From NCBI GenBank assembly GCA_027484685.1, contig JAIXSO010000005.1, positions 1 to 64,000 on the forward strand: a stretch of DNA of 64,000 nucleotides, in the 5' to 3' direction. A model generated the notes under the pieces. The model worked only from the letters and a program-made list of their open reading frames with translations. It searched no databases and was not told the origin of the DNA. Below, piece by piece: positions 16,146 to 25,840 of the stretch. Numbering within the stretch: position 1 is the stretch's first letter; every line of letters starts with the position of its first letter. The position numbers and the translations under genes were made by a program. This stretch comes from Bacteroidota bacterium (GTDB taxonomy: Bacteria; Bacteroidota; Bacteroidia; UKL13-3).

Positions 16146-17651
16146 ATGACAACATTAGCACAAAAACCAACTTTTAAAGCCAAGTATGATAATTTCATAG
16201 GTGGTAATTTTGTAGCTCCAGTTAGTGGAGTTTATTTCGATAATGCAAGTCCAGTTGATGGAAAAGTATTTACTCAAGCTGCTCGTTCTGGAAAAGAAGA
16301 TGTAGAGTTAGCTTTAGATGCTGCGCATTTAGCTTTTGCTACTTGGAGCAAAACATCGGCTGCTTACCGTTCAGGTATTTTAAATAAAATAGCCGATGTA
16401 ATGGAAGCTAATTTACAATATTTAGCAGCCATTGAAACTTATGATAATGGTAAACCAATTAGAGAATCTATTAATGTAGATTTACCTTTATGTATTGACC
16501 ATTTTCGCTACTTTGCTGGTGTAATTCGTGCAGAAGAAGGTTCCATTTCGGAGCATGATGAAACCACAGTTAGTATTTGTTTACACGAGCCTTTAGGTGT
16601 TGTTGGTCAAATTATTCCTTGGAATTTTCCATTATTAATGGCTACTTGGAAAATAGCTCCTGCATTAGCAGCAGGTTGCACAGTGGTAGTTAAACCAGCC
16701 GAACAAACACCAACTTCTATTATGTGTTTAATGGAATTATTAAAAGATGTAGTTCCTGCAGGTGTAATTAATATTGTTACAGGTTTTGGTCCTGAAGCAG
16801 GTAAGCCTTTGGCTCAATCTCCTAGAGTTTCAAAAGTTTCGTTTACAGGTGAAACTACGACAGGTAGATTAATTATGCAATATGCATCAGAAAATTTAGT
16901 TCCTGTTACTATGGAGTTAGGTGGTAAATCTCCAAATATTTTCTTCCCATCAGTTGCTGATCATGATGATGATTTTTTTGATAAAGCAGTTGAAGGCGCA
17001 GTATTATTTGCAGTAAATCAAGGTGAAGTTTGTACTTGTCCTTCTCGTATTTTGGTACACGAAAGCATTTACGATAAATTTATGAGTAAAGTAATTGAGC
17101 GTACCAAAGCTATTAAAATGGGTAATCCATTAGATAGCAATACCATGATGGGAGCTCAAGCTTCAAACGATCAGTATGAAAAAATTCAATCCTACTTAAA
17201 GTTAGGAAAAGAAGAAGGTGCTGAAGTGCTTTGCGGTGGTGATGTTCATAAATTAGATGGCGAATTAGCAGGTGGATATTATATTCAGCCAACTTTATTT
17301 AAAGGCCACAATAAAATGCGCATTTTCCAAGAAGAAATTTTTGGCCCAGTAGTTTGTGTTACCACATTTAAAACTACAGAAGAAGCCATTGCCATTGCAA
17401 ACGATACTTTGTATGGTTTAGGTGCAGGTGTTTGGACAAGAGATGCACATGAATTATACCAAGTACCACGTGCTATTCAAGCTGGTAGAGTTTGGGTAAA
17501 TTGTTACCATGCTTATCCGGCACACGCGCCATTTGGTGGTTATAAAAAATCAGGATTTGGTAGAGAAAATCACTTAATGATGTTAGGTCATTACCGTCAA
17601 ACTAAAAACATGTTGATTTCTTACAGCAAACAAAAATTGGGTTTCTTTTAG
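16146..17651 (+). CDS. NAD(P)-dependent aldehyde dehydrogenase (AldB/ExaC type)
   Basis: It oxidises an aldehyde to the acid. The 501 residues show the full ALDH pattern: [12 protein letters not shown] with the coenzyme-binding segment, the Rossmann-type [11 protein letters not shown], the general base Glu in MELGGKSPN, and the catalytic Cys296 in [11 protein letters not shown]. The GEVCTCPSR wording and the [25 protein letters not shown] block fit the acetaldehyde/chloroacetaldehyde branch (AldB, ExaC). The DUF779 gene 84 bases downstream often partners this branch. Acetyl-CoA synthetase lies 2 kb on, so acetaldehyde to acetate to acetyl-CoA is a reasonable inferred route. Confidence 0.93.
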   Translation: MTTLAQKPTFKAKYDNFIGGNFVAPVSGVYFDNASPVDGKVFTQAARSGKEDVELALDAAHLAFATWSKTSAAYRSGILNKIADVMEANLQYLAAIETYDNGKPIRESINVDLPLCIDHFRYFAGVIRAEEGSISEHDETTVSICLHEPLGVVGQIIPWNFPLLMATWKIAPALAAGCTVVVKPAEQTPTSIMCLMELLKDVVPAGVINIVTGFGPEAGKPLAQSPRVSKVSFTGETTTGRLIMQYASENLVPVTMELGGKSPNIFFPSVADHDDDFFDKAVEGAVLFAVNQGEVCTCPSRILVHESIYDKFMSKVIERTKAIKMGNPLDSNTMMGAQASNDQYEKIQSYLKLGKEEGAEVLCGGDVHKLDGELAGGYYIQPTLFKGHNKMRIFQEEIFGPVVCVTTFKTTEEAIAIANDTLYGLGAGVWTRDAHELYQVPRAIQAGRVWVNCYHAYPAHAPFGGYKKSGFGRENHLMMLGHYRQTKNMLISYSKQKLGFF

Positions 17652-17735
17652 TAAATAGAAAACTGTAAATAATTTTTAACTTGTAACCACAAACACATTT
17701 TTATATGTGCTTTGTGGTTACTTATTTTATAAAGT

Positions 17736-18110
17736 ATGGTAAAAAGAATTTTAATTACTGCTGAAGCAATTGCTGTAATAGCTCAGTTAAAAGAAAAATT
17801 TGGTGAGTTAATGTTTCATCAAAGTGGTGGCTGTTGCGATGGTTCGCAGCCTATGTGTTTTGAAAAAGGTGATTTTATAATTGGTTCGAGCGATGTATGC
17901 TTAGGTCAAATAGAAGGCTGTGAGTTTTGGATGAGTAAAGACCAATTTGAATATTGGCAACATACCCAGTTAACTGTTGATATAACAAAAGGGCGTGGTT
18001 CAAGCTTTTCACTAGAAATACCTTTAGGACTAAGGTTTATTATTCAATCAAAAATGTTAACGCAAGAAGAAACTGAAAATTTAGAACCAGTTTATTTTAA
18101 AGAAGATTAG
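17736..18110 (+). CDS. DUF779 protein, aldehyde dehydrogenase partner
   Basis: This 124-residue protein carries the DUF779 signature: FHQSGGCCDGSQPMCF, with a paired Cys, followed by a conserved FWMSKDQFEYWQHTQLTVDI block. Its function is not established; the family is repeatedly found beside AldB/ExaC-type aldehyde dehydrogenases, as here. The Cys cluster could bind metal, which is inference. It is transcribed in the same direction as the dehydrogenase. Confidence 0.88.
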   Translation: MVKRILITAEAIAVIAQLKEKFGELMFHQSGGCCDGSQPMCFEKGDFIIGSSDVCLGQIEGCEFWMSKDQFEYWQHTQLTVDITKGRGSSFSLEIPLGLRFIIQSKMLTQEETENLEPVYFKED

Positions 18111-18137
18111 CATGGTTTGTTTTTTTGAGTTCAACAG

Positions 18138-18512
18138 CTAATCATATTGAAGTATCTCATTTGATTTTTTCAAGTAAATAAAATCGAATAAGAAGGTATT
18201 TTTTTTAACAAAAAAATTTCTGAAATTCTTATTTAATTTTACTGTTTTGTATGTTTTACTTGATTTTATTGTAACCTCAGGTTCAGTTCCTATTATTTCA
18301 AACAATTCAACATCTACTGACGGGTCTATTCTTATTGTATCTTTATAAATTAATGAATCATTATTATATAATTCTATGTATTCATTGTTAAATTCTTTAC
18401 CAAACACCAAAATTTTTGATTTGTAAATGTGTTCTTGCTGACAAGAGTAAAACCAAAAAATAACAACAATAATTGAGATTACTTTTAGAATTAAGTTTAA
18501 ATATATTTTCAT
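18138..18512 (-). CDS. Small putative lipoprotein
   Basis: A 124-residue protein with a hydrophobic signal (about 6-22) ending in FYSC followed by QQEH, a plausible lipobox. The rest (about 100 residues) has alternating beta-type character, for example VTIKSSKTYKTVKL, and resembles no family I know. It is convergent with the DUF779 gene (28 bases between) and stands alone. Confidence 0.68.
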   Translation of the reverse strand: MKIYLNLILKVISIIVVIFWFYSCQQEHIYKSKILVFGKEFNNEYIELYNNDSLIYKDTIRIDPSVDVELFEIIGTEPEVTIKSSKTYKTVKLNKNFRNFFVKKNTFLFDFIYLKKSNEILQYD

Positions 18513-18606
18513 TTCCTTAGGTACTTATTATCTACTAATATAAAGATTTATTTGAAATTCAAATGCGCAGTTTTTATTATCATTGCCATTAGTTTAACAT
18601 ATATTC

Positions 18607-19506
18607 ATGATATCATTTGTATTAATAGCCATTTGTATTTTAGTAGGTTATATTTTTAACTATAAAAAACTATTGCCGCCTCAGTCGCATAAAGGCATTA
18701 ATGCATGGATTATTTATGTGGCTTTACCTGCTGTTTCGCTAAAGTATATTCCTCAAATAAATTGGAACTATACCATGTTGGTTCCAGTAATTGGCCCCAT
18801 ATTGGTTTGGATAGGTGCTTATGTATTTGTAAAAATAATTACCTATAAAAGAAATTTATCAAAAGCAACCATTGGCGCTTTGTATTTATGTACTGGTTTA
18901 AGCAATACTTCGTTTGTAGGTTTTCCTTTAATTACGGCTTATTTTGGCGAACCACAAATTAGTATAGCTGTAATATGCGATCAAGTTACTTTTGTATTGC
19001 TTTCTACTGTTGGAATAGCTATGGCCATAAGGCATTCAGATAAACATACTTTAACCACTAATTTGGTCGTAAAAAAAATGGCTTCTTTCCCGCCTTTGTG
19101 GGGTTGTTTGTTGGCTTTTATTTTGCCTCATTTTATGGATTTAGAGCCTTTTATGCAGTTGTTTGATAAACTAGCAGGTACGGTTGCTCCTTTGGCTTTA
19201 TTCTCCATTGGCTTGCAGTTAAAACTATCAGGTTTAAAAAATGATTGGAAAGCTATTTTATCTATACTTGGTTATAAATTAATATTGGCACCAGCGTTGG
19301 TTTTAATATTAGTGTATGTATTAAATATAAAAGGTATGCCTAGTAATATAGCTGTGTTCGAAGCAGCTATGCCAACCTTGTTAACGGCATCTGTGGTGGC
19401 CGATGAATACCATTTAAATACTAAACTGGTAAATATAGCAACAGGCATTACTATTTTAGCTGCATTTGTAACCACACTATTTTGGTATTTGGTTTTAACT
19501 TACTAA
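18607..19506 (+). CDS. AEC family transporter (auxin efflux carrier type)
   Basis: This is a membrane transporter of 299 residues with about ten helices arranged as two five-helix repeats. The half-repeat signatures LCTGLSNTSFVGFPLI (about 97-112) and AAMPTLLTASVVADEY (about 258-273) are typical. Bacterial members carry small acids such as malate or malonate. It lies 107 bases upstream of acs in the same direction; an acid-transport role fits but the substrate is unknown. Confidence 0.88.
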   Translation: MISFVLIAICILVGYIFNYKKLLPPQSHKGINAWIIYVALPAVSLKYIPQINWNYTMLVPVIGPILVWIGAYVFVKIITYKRNLSKATIGALYLCTGLSNTSFVGFPLITAYFGEPQISIAVICDQVTFVLLSTVGIAMAIRHSDKHTLTTNLVVKKMASFPPLWGCLLAFILPHFMDLEPFMQLFDKLAGTVAPLALFSIGLQLKLSGLKNDWKAILSILGYKLILAPALVLILVYVLNIKGMPSNIAVFEAAMPTLLTASVVADEYHLNTKLVNIATGITILAAFVTTLFWYLVLTY

Positions 19507-19612
19507 AATTGATTGTAAAACAAATCTTTGTCATTAATATACCAAATTAGCAAGAAACTTCCCATAGCATTTATTTCTACTTCTATATTCGTATTAACAA
19601 AACAGAAAAAAT

Positions 19613-21544
19613 ATGTCATACCCACATCAAATAAAAAGCTTAGAACAATATAACGAAGCCTATAAAAAAAGTATTGAAAACCCAGAAGAATTTTGGGGTG
19701 AAGTAGCAGAAAATTTTACTTGGAAAAAGAAATGGGATAAAGTTTCGAATTGGAACTTTAAAGAACCAAATATAAAATGGTTTGAAGGTGGTAAATTAAA
19801 TATTACCGAAAACTGTATTGATAGGCATTTAGCTGAACGAGGTGAGCAACCCGCTATTATTTGGGAGCCTAATAACCCTGAAGAAAAAACCCGCATTGTA
19901 ACTTATAACCGTTTACACAAACGTGTATGCCAAGTGGCTCAAATGTTAACCAATTTAGGTGTGAAAAAAGGTGACCGTGTTTGTATTTATATGGGCATGA
20001 TTCCTGAATTGACTTATGCAGTTTTAGGTTGCGCTCGTATTGGTGCTATTCATTCAGTAATTTTTGGAGGTTTTTCGGCTCAAAGTATTGCCGATAGATT
20101 AGAAGATGCAAGTGCTGAATACATTATTACTTGCGATGGTGCTTACCGTGGCAATAAAGATATTCCATTAAAAAGTGTAATTGACGATGCTTTAATTGGC
20201 AATAAAACAGTTAAAAAAGTTATTGTTTATACACGTACTCGCAATCCGGTAAGTATGATAAAAAACCGTGATTTGTGGTGGGAAGATGAAATGGAACAAG
20301 CCGAAGAGCAAGTAGAGAAAAATGGTAAAGTTAGTTTTCCTGCTGTTGAAATGGATTCGGAAGACCCATTGTTTATTTTATACACTTCAGGTTCAACAGG
20401 CAAACCAAAAGGAGTAGTTCATTCTACTGCGGGTTATATGGTTTGGACAAACTATACTTTTGTAAATGTATTTCAATACCAACCTGGACAAGTTCATTTT
20501 TGTACGGCCGATATTGGTTGGATTACTGGTCATAGTTATATAGTTTATGGTCCATTAAGTGCTGGAGGAACTTCATTGATGTTTGAAGGAATTCCTACTT
20601 GGCCCGATGCTGGCAGATTTTGGGAAATAGTAGAAAAATACAAAGTAGATGTTTTATATACAGCTCCTACAGCTATTAGAAGTTTAATGGCTTATGGTTT
20701 AGATTTTGTAAATAACAAAGATTTAAGTTCATTAAAAGTATTAGGTACCGTTGGTGAGCCAATTAACGAAGAGGCTTGGCAATGGTATTTTAAAAATATT
20801 GGTAAAGAAAAATGTCCAATTGTAGATACTTGGTGGCAAACAGAAACTGGCGGAATTATGATTTCTAATTTAGCTGGTGTTACACCACATAAACCTGCAC
20901 ATGCCACCTTGCCATTACCGGGAGTTAATCCTTGTTTGGTTGATGAAAATGGAGTAGAAATTTTAGGTAATTCTGTAAGTGGAAACTTATGTATTAAGCA
21001 GCCTTGGCCGGGTATTATTCGCACTACTTATAACGACCATGAACGTTGCCGTACTACTTATTTTTCAACTTATGAAAATATGTATTTTACAGGCGATGGT
21101 TGCTTGCGCGATGAAGAAGGAAACTATAGAATTACAGGCAGAGTTGATGATGTGTTAAACGTAAGCGGACACCGAATTGGAACTGCTGAAGTGGAAAATG
21201 CCATTAACATGCATAGCGGGGTGGTTGAAAGTGCTGTAGTAGGTTATCCTCACGATATAAAAGGGCAAGGAATTTATGCTTACGTTATATACGATAACAA
21301 GCATACAGCCGATGAAAACCTCACCAAGCAAGATATTATTCAAACTGTATCGCGTATAATTGGTGCCATTGCCAAGCCCGATAAAATTCAGTTTGTTAGT
21401 GGATTGCCCAAAACCAGAAGTGGTAAAATTATGCGTAGAATATTACGCAAAATTGCTGAAGGCGAAACCAGTAATTTAGGTGATACAACCACTTTGTTAG
21501 ACCCAAATGTGGTGGATGAAATTAAGAATGGTGCTTTACTTTAG
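19613..21544 (+). CDS. acs: Acetyl-CoA synthetase
   Basis: This AMP-forming acetate-CoA ligase makes acetyl-CoA from acetate, ATP and CoA. The 643 residues match the normal length. Visible motifs are the P-loop YTSGSTGKPKG (about 257-267), the acetate-pocket region with DIGWITGHSY, WWQTETGG, and the C-terminal PKTRSGKIMRR whose Lys (about 605) is catalytic and is the usual acetylation site. FFE-type N-terminus with NPEEFWGEVAENFTWKKKWD is standard. It is distinct from the second ligase at 4884, so this region holds two short-chain activating enzymes. Confidence 0.96.
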   Translation: MSYPHQIKSLEQYNEAYKKSIENPEEFWGEVAENFTWKKKWDKVSNWNFKEPNIKWFEGGKLNITENCIDRHLAERGEQPAIIWEPNNPEEKTRIVTYNRLHKRVCQVAQMLTNLGVKKGDRVCIYMGMIPELTYAVLGCARIGAIHSVIFGGFSAQSIADRLEDASAEYIITCDGAYRGNKDIPLKSVIDDALIGNKTVKKVIVYTRTRNPVSMIKNRDLWWEDEMEQAEEQVEKNGKVSFPAVEMDSEDPLFILYTSGSTGKPKGVVHSTAGYMVWTNYTFVNVFQYQPGQVHFCTADIGWITGHSYIVYGPLSAGGTSLMFEGIPTWPDAGRFWEIVEKYKVDVLYTAPTAIRSLMAYGLDFVNNKDLSSLKVLGTVGEPINEEAWQWYFKNIGKEKCPIVDTWWQTETGGIMISNLAGVTPHKPAHATLPLPGVNPCLVDENGVEILGNSVSGNLCIKQPWPGIIRTTYNDHERCRTTYFSTYENMYFTGDGCLRDEEGNYRITGRVDDVLNVSGHRIGTAEVENAINMHSGVVESAVVGYPHDIKGQGIYAYVIYDNKHTADENLTKQDIIQTVSRIIGAIAKPDKIQFVSGLPKTRSGKIMRRILRKIAEGETSNLGDTTTLLDPNVVDEIKNGALL

Positions 21545-21577
21545 AAATAGTTTTTTGTTTAAATAAATAGTTAGAAA

Positions 21578-21612
21578 TAAGCCCTTTCAACTTAAGTTGA
21601 TTGGGCTTTTTT
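21578..21612 (+). terminator. Terminator of acs
   Basis: AAGCCC pairs with GGGCTT, and TCAACTTAAGTTGA forms the inner palindrome, with a TT/TT internal loop. A run of six T follows, about 40 bases past the acs stop codon. Confidence 0.8.
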
Positions 21613-21704
21613 GTATTACCATTTTGATTTACAAACATGGCTAATACTTTTGAGGTAAATCTTAGATGGTATATTCTCGATGGCTATAGCATAGGCGTCA
21701 ATTT

Positions 21705-21970
21705 AATCTTTTTTCTTGTAAATAATTATAAACATTAAAGTTCCGTAGGAACGGTACTATTGTAACAACGGTCCCGATTTATCGGGATTAACCCGTTGAA
21801 AAAACAAACAGAACTTTCCGCAAGAAAACCCAAAAATCTTTGCGAAAGCCAGAGGCTTTCGCAAAGATTTTTGGGTTTTCTTTATATCTAATTATTCATT
21901 TTACCACCAGTTTTACTGGTGGCTATTGATATTAAACTCCGGAGGAGTTTTGCTTAGCTTTACGAACATG
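21705..21970. repeat. Five-hairpin repeat element, copy 1
   Basis: Five stems follow one another: GTTCC/GGAAC (21740-21752), TCCCGAT/ATCGGGA (21772-21787), a perfect 27-bp stem with a three-base loop (arms 21824-21850 and 21854-21880), CCACCAGT/ACTGGTGG (21904-21922) and AAACTCC/GGAGTTT (21934-21950). A diverged second copy is at 39281-39545 in the same orientation. The edges are where similarity fades by eye. It lies between the convergent acs and menC genes, beyond the acs terminator. No coding potential is seen. It could be a non-autonomous mobile element or a structured RNA. Confidence 0.8.
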
Positions 21971-22005
21971 CGATAAATATCTGGAGCCACAAAAAGTGTT
22001 ATTCT

Positions 22006-23046
22006 TCAACGCGTTATAAAATCCAGATCCCACTTTTTATTCAAGTCGTAGTAAATAAAACCTTTGCTTACTGTTAATGGACTTGGAATATTGTTTTTAT
22101 ATAAACTACCTGTTCCTAATCCTTGTGGCATTTCAGTATTTAGAGAACTACAAAATTGCGTAATGGCATTTAAACCAATATTACTTTCCAAAGCAGATGT
22201 TAGCCACCAACCTATGTTCAATTCCCTAGCTTTATTTATCCAAAATTGGCTTTGGGCTAAGCCTCCAATTAAGGTTGGTTTTAAAATAATGTAATGTGGT
22301 TTTATAAATTGCAATAAAGGTTTGGCATCAGCTTGTTTTACACCAATTAGTTCTTCGTCTAATGCTACAGCAATGGGCGATTTAGCGCAAATTTCTTGCA
22401 TCATTTCAGGCTGTTTGGCTTTAATGGGTTGCTCTATGCTATGTATGTCAAAACGTTTTAATTCATTTAATTTTTCTAATGCATCAGCATTGGCAAAAGC
22501 ACCATTGGCATCTGTTCTTATTTCTAACTTAAAAGCATTGTATCTGCTTCTTATTTTTTCTAATAAACGGCATTCTTCATCAAAATCTAAAGCGCCAATT
22601 TTAAATTTGATACAATTAAAACCTGCTTCTATTTTTTGCGATGCTTCAAGTAACATTTCATCTACTTGATTCATCCAAACCAAGCCATTAATAGCAATGG
22701 GCTTACCATTGATAAAACTGTTTTCGTAAATTTTTCGTTCACCACCAAAGTTATAATCAGCCATTGCTGTTTCTAAAGCAAATTGAATAGATGGCCAGTT
22801 TTCTAAATCTAAATCTTGAATGGTAAAACCATTGTTTAGTTGTTGTAAAAAATAATCAAGCTGTGTTTCAAATTGATCAACATAATCAATGCTCAGCCCT
22901 TTTAATGGAGCGGCTTCACCTAGTCCTATTTGTGTATTATTGGCATTGCTTTTTTTTATATAATAAACAGTATGTTGTTGTAAACTCCCACGACTGGTAG
23001 TGGCTGGTTTGTTAAACTCTAAAATGTGTTTTTGGTATGTAAACAT
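22006..23046 (-). CDS. menC: o-Succinylbenzoate synthase (enolase superfamily)
   Basis: It dehydrates SHCHC to o-succinylbenzoate in menaquinone synthesis. The 346-residue protein has the enolase-superfamily barrel with metal ligands in RTDANGAF (Asp), SIEQPI (Glu) and LDEEL (Asp), the catalytic Lys in KFKIG, and the second Lys in ILKPTLIGG. The ending SALESNIGLNAITQFCS is normal for the family. It ends a tightly packed minus-strand set: DciA-like, membrane/TPR protein, menC, with only 4 bases to the gene before it. A related dipeptide epimerase is the main alternative, but the KFKIG and LKPTLIGG wording favours MenC. Confidence 0.82.
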   Translation of the reverse strand: MFTYQKHILEFNKPATTSRGSLQQHTVYYIKKSNANNTQIGLGEAAPLKGLSIDYVDQFETQLDYFLQQLNNGFTIQDLDLENWPSIQFALETAMADYNFGGERKIYENSFINGKPIAINGLVWMNQVDEMLLEASQKIEAGFNCIKFKIGALDFDEECRLLEKIRSRYNAFKLEIRTDANGAFANADALEKLNELKRFDIHSIEQPIKAKQPEMMQEICAKSPIAVALDEELIGVKQADAKPLLQFIKPHYIILKPTLIGGLAQSQFWINKARELNIGWWLTSALESNIGLNAITQFCSSLNTEMPQGLGTGSLYKNNIPSPLTVSKGFIYYDLNKKWDLDFITR

Positions 23047-23050
23047 GTTG

Positions 23051-25342
23051 TTATTTTGCTCCGCAATTACTCAAACAGTTATTTGCTATATTTCTGTCTT
23101 CTATTGTTAGACCTTCATAATCTTTCACCTTTAAAAGAAAGGGTGTAGAAAGGTTACATTTTCCTTGTTTATAATAAGCCACACCCAGGTTCCATTCTAT
23201 ATTTGGATTATTTGGATTCATTTCATTGGCTATTTCTAAATGCGCAACTAAATTTGGCAAGTACTTTAATGCTTGGTTATTTTCAACCAAAGCTTTGTAA
23301 GTTTCTCCAGCATATAAATGCGCATTTAAACTATTGGGGTCAATATTGCAGCATTTTTCAAATTGCTTGGCAGCATTTACAAAATTACCTTGGTTTAAAT
23401 CAATTACACCCAATGAAAAATAGGCTTCAAAATATTGATTATTAAGTTTTATAGCCTGCTTTAAAAAGGTTTGCGCACTGTCGTTATAAATTGCTTTAAA
23501 TGAGGTGTCTGTAATGGCTTTGTTAATGTAGTATTGTGAGTTTATATAATATTTTGTAGCTTCATTTTTAGGTAAAATACTGTTGCTATTTATCAATTGT
23601 TTGGCCACTTTAAAATTACCAACACTTAAATAAAATTTAGCTGCTTCAATGGTATAATCTGTTTCTGTTTCGTTTATTGTTTTGTAAAATGGATTGAATA
23701 GGTAATTGATAACTTTACACAATCCATTGCTTGGAGTTGGTGCTAATTTACTTATGGGCAAAATTTCATTGTTGATGCTTGGTGTTTTAATAAAAACCGA
23801 AACTAATGGATCAAAATAGCTTAAAGTATAATTGCTATCGTTGTATAACCCTGTTTGTAGTTTTTTAAATTGACTATTAACGATAACCGCAGCTTTAAAA
23901 TGATATTGGTTGTCTAGGTTCATATAATCATGGTAATCGTTATAAGCAGCGGCATTTTGGTAAAAGAATGAATCTGGAAACACATCAAAATCGCGTAAAT
24001 CGATAAAGGTTTTAAATGCAGGTGTTAGTTTATAAAGTAAATACGATGATGACAAATAATCGGTAAAAATTGGTTGATTACTCAATTGATTTTTTTCTAA
24101 AAATTGCGCAGCACCCAACGGATTTTGCGAAGCAGAAAATTCCAAACCATAAGTATTTGATGATTTGTTAGCTTTGTAAAAATAGTTACTTACTACTGCA
24201 ATATAAAAAAACAATCCTACAAGTACTGAAGTTGCTAAAGTGGCCACAATAGGGAGTTTAAATGATATTTTATTACCAATAAATTGGATTAGGCTAAATA
24301 CCAAATGGACGGTAAAAGGCAATAAAATAACTTGAATAAAAACCACATTTCTAAATGCTGAACTTGCTAAAATAGCAAAGGCAAAAAGGAGTAAAATATT
24401 TCCCAAACCAAACTGGTTTATCAATGCTTTAAGTTTGGTTTTAAATAATGTTAATATCAAACTTAAAATAACTAAAACTAACAAAATCAAACTATAATAA
24501 CTGCTGTATTGCCAATACTCATGAGTGGTATAGTTTGAAAGTTCTGTGGTAAATTTATTGCTGTTTAATTGATTAAAAATTTCGAATGGGCGGCCAAGCA
24601 TTTCCAAACCATAAGGATTGATACAAATGCTAACCATGCTTAATAAAAAGGCAATGCTTAAATAAATTGGCTTTTCAATTCTATATTTTATACTAACAAA
24701 CCATTCAGATGCAAGGTAAATGGCAATGATTACAATGCCTATTCCAAATGCCTCGTGCATATTGGTCCAAATAAGTTGTATAGCAGGAAGTAGGTAAACA
24801 AGTTGTTTTTTATTTTTGAATTTGTTCAATAAATAAATAAAAATAACGGTAAACAAATGTGTAAACATTTCGGGCCTACCAATTATCCTGCTGCTTATAG
24901 CTGCCAAATAAGCCAATAGTAGCAAAACAATGATGCCATTAGCAAAAGGTTTATTTAAAAATGAAGCATTAAACAATTTAACTAATTTGATAGAGAAATA
25001 AACCAATGCCACTGTAACCAATGCTTGGATAATATAAATTGATTCTACGCCAAAAGCCTTACTCCATAAAGCAATAAGTACTTCAAATCCCCATTTAATA
25101 TTGATCCATTTTACTCCAAAATAAGTATATGAAAAAACATCAGTGGTAGGAATAGTTTTGTTTGCCAAAATCCAATCTCCTGTGGCTAATTGCCACCATA
25201 AATCGGGTTCTTTAATGGTTTTTAAGCTCAATACAATGGCTACTAAATAAACAATACCATACGCAAATAGGGTTAATTTTTGGTGCCATTTAGGCTCACT
25301 TGTATCGCTAACTTCTGCTGTTAAATGAATATTTTTAGCCAT
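23051..25342 (-). CDS. Large polytopic membrane protein with C-terminal TPR repeats
   Basis: The 763-residue protein has about eleven to twelve membrane helices in its first 400 residues. The first loop reads KEPDLWWQLATGDWILANKTI followed by TTDVFSYTYFGVKW; this DLWW-LATG-W-I-P-TD-FS pattern recurs in large uncharacterised membrane proteins with a lipid-linked-sugar-transferase-like plan. A soluble region follows, then at least three TPR units at about 640-745 (for example EAYFSLGVIDLNQGNFVNAAKQFEKC). Function is unknown; glycan or envelope work is a guess. It is packed against menC and 17 bases from the DciA-like gene. Confidence 0.8.
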   Translation of the reverse strand: MAKNIHLTAEVSDTSEPKWHQKLTLFAYGIVYLVAIVLSLKTIKEPDLWWQLATGDWILANKTIPTTDVFSYTYFGVKWINIKWGFEVLIALWSKAFGVESIYIIQALVTVALVYFSIKLVKLFNASFLNKPFANGIIVLLLLAYLAAISSRIIGRPEMFTHLFTVIFIYLLNKFKNKKQLVYLLPAIQLIWTNMHEAFGIGIVIIAIYLASEWFVSIKYRIEKPIYLSIAFLLSMVSICINPYGLEMLGRPFEIFNQLNSNKFTTELSNYTTHEYWQYSSYYSLILLVLVILSLILTLFKTKLKALINQFGLGNILLLFAFAILASSAFRNVVFIQVILLPFTVHLVFSLIQFIGNKISFKLPIVATLATSVLVGLFFYIAVVSNYFYKANKSSNTYGLEFSASQNPLGAAQFLEKNQLSNQPIFTDYLSSSYLLYKLTPAFKTFIDLRDFDVFPDSFFYQNAAAYNDYHDYMNLDNQYHFKAAVIVNSQFKKLQTGLYNDSNYTLSYFDPLVSVFIKTPSINNEILPISKLAPTPSNGLCKVINYLFNPFYKTINETETDYTIEAAKFYLSVGNFKVAKQLINSNSILPKNEATKYYINSQYYINKAITDTSFKAIYNDSAQTFLKQAIKLNNQYFEAYFSLGVIDLNQGNFVNAAKQFEKCCNIDPNSLNAHLYAGETYKALVENNQALKYLPNLVAHLEIANEMNPNNPNIEWNLGVAYYKQGKCNLSTPFLLKVKDYEGLTIEDRNIANNCLSNCGAK

Positions 25343-25359
25343 AAATATTGAAACTAAAA

Positions 25360-25656
25360 TTAGCGAATTACTACATCAGTTATCAACTGTTGGTTCGATT
25401 CGGTATTAACCAAAGCCATAATTTTGCCACGTTGGTAATTTAATTCATTGCGCAAGGCATTCGATTCTATTTTTAAGTATAATACCGTACCTCTAAACTT
25501 TATTTCGGTAGTATTTTTTGCAATCAAAGCGCCTACTAACTTTTCCCAATTATTTATAATATTCAATTCGGCCAGTTTGGTATCCAAATGTTGGTCGTGT
25601 AAAAAATCTGAAATGGCATTTTTTAACGTGTGTTCGTGCGATTTTTTAGGAATCAT
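25360..25656 (-). CDS. DUF721/DciA-like protein
   Basis: A 98-residue protein matching the DUF721 pattern: NIINNWEKLVGALIAKNT, then FRGTVLYLKIESNALRNELNYQR. Proteins of this family include DciA, which loads the replicative helicase in bacteria that lack DnaC or DnaI. It heads the menC-containing gene set. Bacteroidota genomes often have this gene near replication/recombination genes, which are not seen here. Confidence 0.82.
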   Translation of the reverse strand: MIPKKSHEHTLKNAISDFLHDQHLDTKLAELNIINNWEKLVGALIAKNTTEIKFRGTVLYLKIESNALRNELNYQRGKIMALVNTESNQQLITDVVIR

Positions 25657-25840
25657 AATTTTGGCAATTGGGCAACAATTATACTTAATAAATTTCTATT
25701 TTGATAAGTTTAGCTTGTAGCTTTTGTGGTTTAAATGAGATTAGGTTTTTGCTTTCAAAATAGGTAAGTAGTAATTTTATTTAAATTTGTTATAAATAAC
25801 TAGCTCAAAAACTGCAAATTTGCAGTTCATTTTATCAGGT

